A DNA stretch of 5,749 nucleotides from an uncultured Lachnospiraceae bacterium (GTDB lineage Bacteria > Bacillota > Clostridia > Lachnospirales > Lachnospiraceae): positions 1 through 5,749 of the forward strand of contig CAMNBW010000116.1 in assembly GCA_946533525.1 (NCBI GenBank). Reading direction: 5' to 3'. Positions 1 through 5,749 of this stretch are shown here, one piece after another. A program made the translations under genes and the position numbers. Under the pieces are notes generated by a model. The model did no database searches. It saw only the letters and a list, made by a program, of their open reading frames with translations, and was not told the DNA's origin. The stretch's first letter is position 1, and every line of letters starts with the position of its first letter.

Positions 1-2
1 GC

Positions 3-1562
3 CTACCTTTTCCCGTGTTCGGCGTAATACTTTTGCTTCTCAGCGTACATGCTCTCGTCCGCCGCCTTCTCGAGCTCGTCTATGCCCGCTCCCGGATGGT
101 CCTTTAAGGCAGCATAGCCCACCGACATGGAGATCTCATCGAGATACATCCCGTGCCACTCCCGGGACTTCTTATGAATTTCCTCAATTATTTCCTCAGG
201 CTTATCCGTATGGACTATCGCAAGGAACTCATCTCCTCCCGTCCGGTAGGACTTGCCCCGGCTTCCGACGGAGGAGGCAAGGCAGTCCGCCGCCCCCTTA
301 ATAAGCTCGTCTCCGGCCGCATGACCCTTGGTATCATTGGCAACCTTAAGACCGTTTACATCCACTGACAGGAGCACGAAATCCTCGTCCATCCCCTTTT
401 CCCTGAAAAGCTGAATATCCTCGTCATAGCACCTGCGGTTAAAGAGCCTGGTCATCTCGTCGGTCATGGATATCCTTATAAGATGCTCCTCACGCCGCTT
501 CTCCTCGTCGATATTCCGGGTGGTGTAGATAACGATATTAGGAATCCCGTCCAGAGTGGAATCCACCGTGATATAGGAGGCCCTGAACCACCCGTGTATG
601 ATGTCTATAAACTCCGCGGAGATTATCTTTTTCTGCGCCAGCCTGGCTCTCACGGTCTTGATATTTGTAAATATCCAGAAATCCTCCACCTGATCCGGCA
701 TTATGAAGTCCTTGAGCCTCCGGTTCATCCGGGTATGGGCGAAGTTCTCCATATCTATCTTCCTCGCCACCGGCTCCTCCTCCCTAAGGGACATCTCCGT
801 GCTGTCGATAAAGTTTATGAGATTTACATTATCATATATCTCCGCCATGGAATCGAGGACAGCCATCCTCTCCGCCATCTTCCTCTCATGAGCCATGACC
901 TCTCCGTGCTTGCTTATAAGCTCCTGGAAATGCCTTAAGGAATTGTGTCCCAGGGCGTAGCCCGCGATAAACATGATGACCGTCTCAACCGTAAAGCCCC
1001 CGAAGCGGTCCAGAAAATACTGGAAGGGGGTATCGAAATTCGTCATTAAGTTGTCATAGGTCGGAGAGATCAGATAAGTTGCCACTCCCGACATTATATA
1101 GTTAAAGACAACTGCGGTGAGGTACACCGTCCTGTCACAATAAAGCAGGCTTAAAAGCGGTACAAGAAACCAGGTAAGGTATATCGAAACTCCATGATAG
1201 GCCATGAAGACCAGCAGGAGGTTTAAGGCCAGAAGTGCGAACTGCCCCGTTGCGTTCGAATCCGGAAAGCGCTTGCGCAGCAGGAAGTGAAGGAGGGCGA
1301 CCACTAACATAGTGGCGCTTATGGCAAAACAGGTAAAATATTTTATCCCCTGAAAGAAATTAAAAAATACGCCTATGGCTATAGCCGGTCCCGCTGCGGC
1401 GAAGCATATGAGGACCACATTTAAGTACCTGTTGACTATGACGCGGTTCTGGCTGAAAAAATCCTCAAACCCAGAAGCGTCCACCTCTGCGGCATCTTCC
1501 TCCGCCTCGCGGGCGGAATCAGCTTTTTTACGTGTCCCATTCTCCAGCTTTGATTCAGACAT
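3..1562 (-). CDS. Membrane-bound diguanylate cyclase: 6 TM helices, PAS-like region, GGDEF domain
   Basis: Predicted to make cyclic di-GMP from two GTP at the inner face of the membrane. The 519-residue protein has an acidic, probably cytoplasmic N-terminus (1-40) and about six hydrophobic helices (roughly 47-70, 74-96, 105-124, 126-142, 146-166, 190-206). A charged helix that may form a coiled coil follows (207-245), then a PAS-like region (about 240-355) ending in TTRNIDEEKRREEH, which resembles the usual PAS-to-GGDEF junction. The GGDEF domain spans about 364-517. It keeps RLFNRR, the metal aspartate D401, guanine-binding N409 and D418, and a perfect GGDEF at 442-446, so activity is expected. 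The RxxD inhibitory site is absent (G433, G436). No EAL domain is present. The ATG is the only good start: an in-frame stop lies shortly upstream and AAAGAGG sits 11 bases before it. It is the third gene of the operon, 52 bases after the phosphatase gene. The signal sensed by the membrane and PAS-like parts is unknown; I do not recognise the membrane domain as a named family. Confidence 0.93.
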   Translation of the reverse strand: MSESKLENGTRKKADSAREAEEDAAEVDASGFEDFFSQNRVIVNRYLNVVLICFAAAGPAIAIGVFFNFFQGIKYFTCFAISATMLVVALLHFLLRKRFPDSNATGQFALLALNLLLVFMAYHGVSIYLTWFLVPLLSLLYCDRTVYLTAVVFNYIMSGVATYLISPTYDNLMTNFDTPFQYFLDRFGGFTVETVIMFIAGYALGHNSLRHFQELISKHGEVMAHERKMAERMAVLDSMAEIYDNVNLINFIDSTEMSLREEEPVARKIDMENFAHTRMNRRLKDFIMPDQVEDFWIFTNIKTVRARLAQKKIISAEFIDIIHGWFRASYITVDSTLDGIPNIVIYTTRNIDEEKRREEHLIRISMTDEMTRLFNRRCYDEDIQLFREKGMDEDFVLLSVDVNGLKVANDTKGHAAGDELIKGAADCLASSVGSRGKSYRTGGDEFLAIVHTDKPEEIIEEIHKKSREWHGMYLDEISMSVGYAALKDHPGAGIDELEKAADESMYAEKQKYYAEHGKR

Positions 1563-1573
1563 TATATGCTCAT

Positions 1574-1580
1574 CCTCTTT
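1574..1580 (-). promoter_or_regulatory. Ribosome binding site of the diguanylate cyclase gene
   Basis: AAAGAGG on the minus strand lies 11 bases before the ATG at 1562. The 52-base gap between the phosphatase stop and this start contains no convincing hairpin with a T-run and no clear promoter, so the two genes are probably cotranscribed. Confidence 0.6.
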
Positions 1581-1614
1581 TCATTCATCGTTTTTGTTTT
1601 TCCGAAAGCTCAGC

Positions 1615-3876
1615 CTAAGGATTGCCCTTATATTCAAGGATGGTCATCGTAAGGTCGTCAAACTGGGAAGCATTCCCCACAAAGGCATCCACATGCTGCC
1701 TTACCAGCCGCAGTATTCCCTCCAGGCTCTTTTCCTTCCGGCTGTCGTTTAACGCCTCGAGCATACGGTCGCTCCCGAAAAGCTCCTCGTTCGCATCCGT
1801 CGCCTCCGGCACTCCGTCCGTATACAAAAACAGCTTATCGCCGCTTTGAAGCGTCCCTTCCCATTCCTCGAAATCAGCGTCTTCGAACATTCCAAGCCCC
1901 GGCCCGTGTACGTCCCGTATAAGCTCATACTCTCCGCCCCTCCTGCAGAGGGCCGGATATTCGTGTCCTCCGTTGGCGGATACCAGCCTGCCTGTAGATA
2001 TCTTAAGTATACCAAGCCAGACCGTAACGAACATATCCTCCTCATTGCTCTCGCAGAGCTTGTTGTTCACATCGTAGAGGATTTCGCCGGGTCCCGTATA
2101 TTTTCCGGACAGCGCCACATTCTTTATTATCGTCTTTGATATTACCATAAACAGAGCCGCAGGAACACCCTTTCCTGAAACATCGGCCATTACCAGGGCC
2201 AGATGGTCGTCGTCTATAAGGAAGAAGTCATAGAAATCCCCTCCCACCTCCTTTGCGGGGTCCATGGAGGAGTACAGGTCAAACTCCTTCCTCTCCGGGA
2301 AGGCCGGGAAGATCTTCGGCAGCATATCGGACTGGATACTGGTCGCAACTGAAAGCTCCGTATCTATCCTCTCTTTTTCCGCCGTAATACGCCTTAAGGA
2401 CCGCACGGAGGTCACTATATTAATTTCCAGGTCCTGCATGGTGACCCATAGATCCTCTATCTCATCTCCGGTATATAGCTCGAGCCGGCCGAAGTAGTCC
2501 GGGGCGTGGTCAAGCTCCACCCCCTCCCTCTCTATGAACTGGATACCGGCCCTCCTAAGCTCTATAATGGGCTGTACCAGCCTGCCGGAATGCCTTATAG
2601 AGGAAATGACGGCTATCGCAATAAGGGCTATTGCAATAATGAGTATCAGCTTCTGGGCCTGTCTCGCCATATCGCGGGTCTTGTCTATGGAGGCCCTTGA
2701 TATCTCGTCCATCTGTGCCACCATGAGCTTGCCCGGCTCCTCGATAGCCCACTCCGGTATGCCGATAAGGAGCGACCATCCTACGGTCTCCAAAGGCGCG
2801 CAGGCCAGATACATAGGCTCACCGTCTATTGTGATCCTTCCTAAGTCCCTGCTCCCTCCGAGGGCGCCCGTGATAAAATCCACGAGCTCTGTATTGGAGC
2901 TGCTGAGCACGCTTCCCCTGCTGCCATCCCCTATTGCCAGTTCACCGCCTTCTCTCTGGGAATAAACTATATTGCCGGTCTCGTTTACCAGCGTGATGAA
3001 GGTGTTATTTTCAAGCACCATCTTGTCTATCATCGTCTTCATGTCGGATAAGTTTCTCGAGCCCCCGCAAACCGCGGCGAATTCCCCGTTCACATACACC
3101 GGCACACCTATCATGATCTCCAGCGAATCGTTGAAATAATCGTAGTTCACCGGGGCAAAATAGGTGTTCTTATTGAGATAGGCTCCGACGTAGTAGGGCC
3201 GCCTCCCGGCGTTAAAATCCATTACTCTGCCCTTCTCATCGATCTTCTGGTCCGAATGGCTGTCAACACATATCGTTGCACCCCCGCGCAGGCAGATAAG
3301 GCAGTCGGTCATGACCTCACTGATCCCAACTATCCCTTTCATGCTTTCCTCGAGGTTGGCCAGTTTCGCGGCCTTTGCAAGCATTTCACTGTCGGTCCGG
3401 TCAGCGTCCGTGGAAAACAGAAGCTGCGCCGCGAGCCTCCCGGCATTGACCTTCGAGGGCGGTGCCAGGGGTGCTTCCCCATACCTTTCAGGATGCTCGA
3501 GTATGTCCTTTACGTCCGTTGCCAGCAGCTCCATATCGTGCTTCATGGTCCGGAATTCCCCGTCCAGCACCTTTGCGTTTGCGTCCACGTATTTGCGGAA
3601 ATTGCTGGTCTCTATACTTCTTAAGGTATCGGTAGTATTTTCAGCAATGACCCTGTCCTGCTCCGCCGCGGAATCTGAAATTAGCCCCGCAAAGCGTATG
3701 AACTGTCCCACCCCCATAGCGGCAAAGATCAATATCGTCACTGTCACAAGGGAGACGCATAACAAAAATATCTTTGTCCTGAGGCTGACCCTTTTGCGTC
3801 CGCGTCTATCCTTAAGCCAGCCCTCTTCCTTTATCCTGTCATTAAGCTTTTCGTCTGCCATATCCGTTTTTCTCAT
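1615..3876 (-). CDS. Transmembrane sensor phosphatase: dCache, HAMP, SpoIIE/RsbU-type PP2C
   Basis: Predicted serine/threonine phosphatase that senses outside the cell and acts in the cytoplasm. With the ATG at 3876 it has 753 residues: a basic cytoplasmic tail (1-34), TM1 (about 35-58), an extracellular double-Cache region (about 65-400), TM2 (about 408-427), HAMP (about 428-488; P436 and the DEI at 471-473), a signalling helix (about 485-515) and a PP2C domain (about 518-750). The PP2C domain keeps the family metal aspartates: D547 in EVGGDFYDF, D565 in MADVSGKG, D687 in YTDGVPEA, and D740/D741 in FDDLTM. Catalysis is therefore expected. Relatives such as RsbU and SpoIIE dephosphorylate STAS-domain anti-sigma antagonists, but no such partner lies in the window. 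The reading frame stays open upstream to 3990; I reject that longer start because it would overlap the binding-protein gene by over 100 bases with an unrelated frame. The ATG at 3876 forms an ATGA overlap with the upstream stop, and GAAGGG lies 12 bases before it. A second ATG at 3861 has no evident ribosome site. Confidence 0.93.
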   Translation of the reverse strand: MRKTDMADEKLNDRIKEEGWLKDRRGRKRVSLRTKIFLLCVSLVTVTILIFAAMGVGQFIRFAGLISDSAAEQDRVIAENTTDTLRSIETSNFRKYVDANAKVLDGEFRTMKHDMELLATDVKDILEHPERYGEAPLAPPSKVNAGRLAAQLLFSTDADRTDSEMLAKAAKLANLEESMKGIVGISEVMTDCLICLRGGATICVDSHSDQKIDEKGRVMDFNAGRRPYYVGAYLNKNTYFAPVNYDYFNDSLEIMIGVPVYVNGEFAAVCGGSRNLSDMKTMIDKMVLENNTFITLVNETGNIVYSQREGGELAIGDGSRGSVLSSSNTELVDFITGALGGSRDLGRITIDGEPMYLACAPLETVGWSLLIGIPEWAIEEPGKLMVAQMDEISRASIDKTRDMARQAQKLILIIAIALIAIAVISSIRHSGRLVQPIIELRRAGIQFIEREGVELDHAPDYFGRLELYTGDEIEDLWVTMQDLEINIVTSVRSLRRITAEKERIDTELSVATSIQSDMLPKIFPAFPERKEFDLYSSMDPAKEVGGDFYDFFLIDDDHLALVMADVSGKGVPAALFMVISKTIIKNVALSGKYTGPGEILYDVNNKLCESNEEDMFVTVWLGILKISTGRLVSANGGHEYPALCRRGGEYELIRDVHGPGLGMFEDADFEEWEGTLQSGDKLFLYTDGVPEATDANEELFGSDRMLEALNDSRKEKSLEGILRLVRQHVDAFVGNASQFDDLTMTILEYKGNP

Positions 3877-5588
3877 TTTAATTCTATGCCCTTCAGCGTT
3901 ATATCGCTCCAGCCTGCCCAGTATGTAGTATAGTTTCTGACCCGCTCTCCCCTTATAAACACGTGCCCGGCGCTGTAAAGAGGCACCCATACGGCGTCCT
4001 CCTGAACGAGCTTCCTCTCAAGATTCGCATACTCCTTTAGCCTTTCGGCCTCATCCTCCATATTCCGGGCTTCTGCTATCCTTTTTATGACCCCGCTGTC
4101 GCTGTAGTTGCTGGAATACCTCCGGACGGCCTCCTCCGAGCCGAAGATGGTGTAGATGAAATTATCCGGGTCGTTAAAGTCCGCTATCCATTTAAAGACA
4201 TAGGCCATGACCTGGCCCTCTTTCTTTAAATACCGGCTGCTTTCATGATCATAGACCACGATCACAGCGTTAAGGCCCACAGCCCTTAGGTTTTCCCGTA
4301 TTATCTCCATGCGCCTTTGTTCTCCTTCGTCGGCGTCGGAATCGAGGACAAGCTCCACCGTACTCCCTTCGCTTAGATCCGCTTCCCCTATTAGCCTCCT
4401 TGCCTCCTCAGGGTCATATTTGAGCCAGCCCTGGTTTTCCTCGCTGTAACCCGTAAGTCCCATCGGAAAGATACCGTCCGTAAGGCGGGCATGCCCTCCG
4501 CAGACCTCTTCGATTATCCTCTCCCTGTCTATGGCGAGCTGCACCGCCCTCCTGACCTTGGGGTTATCCAACGGAGGAATTTTCGTGTTGAGCATGAGGC
4601 TTAAGATCTCCACATTATCCTTTTCAGTGCGTGTATCGTCATACACTTCATTCTTCAGATAGTATTCGGCAGCCCCGGAGTTTACAAGCTCGAGGTCCAG
4701 AAGGTCCAGCTCCCCGTTTCTGAAGGCCTGATCCATAAGGGCGGGTGCCATCACGCTAAGAATCGCCTTTTTTACGGAGGGCGCCTCTCCCCAGTAGAGG
4801 GGATTTGCCTCAAGAGTATAGGAATTATCGTCCATCCCGGTCAGGATATAGGGGCCGCTGCCGATTATATATGCCGGGTCCGTGCCGAAGGAGTCCCCGG
4901 CCTCCTCTGTCTTTTTCCTGCAAAGTATGCTGCAGGCCGGAGCGCCCAGCATGCTGATATAGGCCGGAAAGGGCTCCTTTAAGGTTATGGCTATGTGGGT
5001 GTCATCCGTGACCTTTATGCCGGACAGCTCATCTGCCGCACCGGACAGGACCTCATCCGCCCCCTGTATCATATCCGCAAAGGCCGTCTGCTCACTTCCG
5101 GGAACCGTCAGCAGCCGCGTAAAGGAAAACCTGACATCGTCCGCGGTGAGCCTTGTGCCGTCGGAGAAGACCACGTCGTCCCTTAGGGTAAAGCTATAGG
5201 TCTTTCCGTCGGGGGAGACCGTCCATTCCTTTGCCAGGGAGGGCTTAATCAGGCTTACTCCCCCCTCCTGCCTTATTTCCACAAGCCGGTCGTAGATATT
5301 GAGGGGCAGGTGGTAATAGGCCTGATTTTTCGCCACATCCATATCCCCCAGCTCTTCAGCACAGGCAAGTCTCACCAGCCCCTCTTCCACCGAAGCGGCG
5401 CTGTTCCCGGAAGTGCTGTCCGTCCCCGGGTCCGCTTCTTCCGCCGCCTCTCCCTTCTTAAGCTGCCAGATATTGACGCTCTCACCTAGGGACGACATGA
5501 TAATGAACGCCACGGCCAGCACCGCCACAACTATCGCAAGGGCGGTTCCCAGTCCTTTAAGCGCGAATTTTTTCCCTTTTTCCTTCAT
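3873..5588 (-). CDS. Membrane-anchored family 5 solute-binding protein (oligopeptide/DppA-OppA type)
   Basis: Predicted extracytoplasmic binding protein of the peptide/nickel ABC-transporter family (SBP_bac_5). The 571-residue length is normal for the family. Residues 1-11 are basic, 12-32 form one hydrophobic helix, 46-68 are a Glu/Ser/Gly-rich linker, and the binding fold fills about 69-571. Family landmarks in order are NIYDRLVE (98-104 region), SLAKEWTVSPDGKTYSF (from 117), FSDGTRLTADDVRFS, GSGPYIL (243-249), ANPLYWG (261-267), LNTKIPPLDNPKVRRAV (from 333) with AIDRERI, DPEEARRLI (392-400) and WIADFNDPDNF (467-477). No cysteine lies near the end of the N-terminal helix, so this is not a standard lipoprotein; it is either a signal-anchored protein or cleaved by signal peptidase I. 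It is the first gene of the operon, and no permease or ATPase gene is visible. AAAGGA 11 bases upstream supports the ATG. The ligand cannot be read from sequence; peptides are the family default. A role as sensor partner of the two downstream signalling proteins is inference. Confidence 0.92.
   Translation of the reverse strand: MKEKGKKFALKGLGTALAIVVAVLAVAFIIMSSLGESVNIWQLKKGEAAEEADPGTDSTSGNSAASVEEGLVRLACAEELGDMDVAKNQAYYHLPLNIYDRLVEIRQEGGVSLIKPSLAKEWTVSPDGKTYSFTLRDDVVFSDGTRLTADDVRFSFTRLLTVPGSEQTAFADMIQGADEVLSGAADELSGIKVTDDTHIAITLKEPFPAYISMLGAPACSILCRKKTEEAGDSFGTDPAYIIGSGPYILTGMDDNSYTLEANPLYWGEAPSVKKAILSVMAPALMDQAFRNGELDLLDLELVNSGAAEYYLKNEVYDDTRTEKDNVEILSLMLNTKIPPLDNPKVRRAVQLAIDRERIIEEVCGGHARLTDGIFPMGLTGYSEENQGWLKYDPEEARRLIGEADLSEGSTVELVLDSDADEGEQRRMEIIRENLRAVGLNAVIVVYDHESSRYLKKEGQVMAYVFKWIADFNDPDNFIYTIFGSEEAVRRYSSNYSDSGVIKRIAEARNMEDEAERLKEYANLERKLVQEDAVWVPLYSAGHVFIRGERVRNYTTYWAGWSDITLKGIELK
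3889..3894 (-). promoter_or_regulatory. Ribosome binding site of the phosphatase gene, inside the upstream gene
   Basis: GAAGGG on the minus strand lies 12 bases before the ATG at 3876 and within the last codons of the solute-binding-protein gene. The spacing is longer than usual, so initiation probably relies partly on ribosomes that finish the upstream gene at the ATGA overlap (3873-3876). This supports the 3876 start over longer in-frame alternatives. Confidence 0.55.
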
Positions 5589-5599
5589 TAGAAAGTCTG

Positions 5600-5605
5600 T
5601 CCTTT
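5600..5605 (-). promoter_or_regulatory. Ribosome binding site of the solute-binding-protein gene, partly in a small inverted repeat
   Basis: AAAGGA on the minus strand lies 11 bases before the ATG at 5588. It overlaps a 6-bp inverted repeat, AGAAAG (5602-5607) and CTTTCT (5590-5595), with a 6-base loop. The stem could partly mask the site, but it is short and A/T-rich, so its effect may be slight. Confidence 0.6.
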
Positions 5606-5614
5606 CTTTAATTC

Positions 5615-5642
5615 ATAATATACCAATAAAATATACGGTCGA
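5615..5642 (-). promoter_or_regulatory. Weak sigma-A-like promoter candidate for the three-gene operon
   Basis: On the minus strand, TCGACC (5637-5642) and TATTAT (5615-5620) are separated by 16 bases, matching the -35 and -10 consensus at 4/6 and 5/6. The pair lies between the upstream terminator and the first start codon, where a promoter is expected. The region is A/T-rich and offers other -10 choices such as TATATT, so the exact position is uncertain. Confidence 0.35.
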
Positions 5643-5669
5643 CTTAAAAAAATTCGCCGCCCCTGCGAT

Positions 5670-5704
5670 AAAAAAAGCTGCTGCATCGTAAGCAACAGCC
5701 TTTT
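5670..5704 (-). terminator. Rho-independent terminator of the upstream gene
   Basis: Read on the minus strand, GCTGTTGC (5692-5699) pairs with GCAGCAGC (5677-5684) around a 7-base loop, giving an 8-bp stem with one G-T wobble, followed directly by seven T (5670-5676). A run of four A (5701-5704) precedes the stem and can pair with part of the T-run. On the plus strand the wobble becomes a C-A mismatch and the T-run is four bases, so the minus direction is favoured, though weak bidirectional action is possible. It separates the preceding gene from the operon. Confidence 0.82.
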
Positions 5705-5712
5705 CATCGCAT

Positions 5713-5748
5713 CTATATTTCTTTTTGCTTTAATTCTTTAATACCGGC
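5713..5748 (-). CDS. Probable 3' end of an upstream gene, cut by the window edge
   Basis: On the minus strand one frame stays open from the window edge for 11 codons (AGIKELKQKEI) and ends in TAG at 5713-5715, nine bases before the A-tract and stem of the terminator. The other two minus frames reach stop codons within the same stretch. The charged, helical tail and the terminator directly after it suggest a genuine C-terminus. The fragment is too short to identify a family, and it could be non-coding. Confidence 0.4.
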   Translation of the reverse strand, partial: AGIKELKQKEI

Positions 5749-5749
5749 A

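Noticed and set aside
483..938. 151-codon open frame on the plus strand
   Set aside because: It is antisense to the PAS-like region of the diguanylate cyclase and contains no recognisable motif.
1562..1588. Eight-codon minus-strand mini-frame (MNEKRMSI) whose TAA overlaps the diguanylate cyclase ATG
   Set aside because: It has no Shine-Dalgarno of its own, and a frame this short is expected by chance; a leader-peptide role cannot be supported from one sequence.
1563..1614. Possible terminator between the phosphatase and cyclase genes
   Set aside because: The T-rich plus strand here gives an A-run, not a T-run, on the transcribed minus strand, and no GC-rich stem precedes it.
2534..2965. 143-codon open frame on the plus strand
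   Set aside because: It is antisense to the Cache-HAMP region of the phosphatase; the product is low-complexity with no recognisable domain.
3311..3928. 205-codon open frame on the plus strand
   Set aside because: It is antisense to the phosphatase gene, its Ser/Leu-rich product looks like a mirrored coding sequence, and it shows no family motif.
3877..3990. In-frame 38-codon N-terminal extension of the phosphatase gene
   Set aside because: It lies wholly within the binding-protein coding sequence in another frame, its residues do not look like a signal or cytoplasmic domain of the family, and the ATGA start at 3876 has better context.
5589..5669. Possible c-di-GMP or other riboswitch before the operon
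   Set aside because: The leader downstream of the likely promoter is only about 20-25 bases, too short for a known riboswitch, and no conserved core motif is visible.

Overview
The window looks like chromosomal DNA of a Gram-positive anaerobe of the Clostridia, most likely Lachnospiraceae or a relative. This is an inference. It rests on purine-rich Shine-Dalgarno sites, frequent ATA and CTT codons, a GC content near 50% judged by eye, and a GGDEF domain of the DVNGLK type often seen in that group. Nothing suggests a mobile element: codon use looks even across the three genes, and I saw no transposase, integrase, tRNA, CRISPR array or long repeat.

All coding capacity lies on the minus strand, so the operon reads from high to low coordinates. 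At the right edge (5713-5748) sits what is probably the last 11 codons of an upstream gene. A strong rho-independent terminator (5670-5704) follows it and isolates it. A short leader (5589-5669) with a weak promoter candidate then precedes three complete genes. (1) 3873-5588 encodes a family 5 (oligopeptide-type) solute-binding protein, held in the membrane by an N-terminal hydrophobic segment and lacking a lipobox cysteine. (2) 1615-3876 encodes a membrane serine/threonine phosphatase with an extracellular double-Cache sensor, HAMP linker, signalling helix and SpoIIE/RsbU-type PP2C domain; its start overlaps the previous stop as ATGA. (3) 3-1562 encodes a six-helix membrane diguanylate cyclase with a PAS-like region and an intact GGDEF motif, 52 bases further on. 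The operon may continue past the left edge, because gene 3 ends three bases from it.

The interesting point is the combination. A binding protein normally sits beside permease and ATPase genes. None is visible here, and it is coupled instead to two signalling enzymes. The simplest reading is an envelope sensing module: the anchored binding protein captures a peptide-like ligand, the Cache phosphatase reads ligand-bound protein or a small molecule, and output goes by dephosphorylation of an unknown anti-sigma-antagonist-like partner and by c-di-GMP synthesis. That wiring is inference. The domain identities and catalytic residues are seen directly in the translated sequence.
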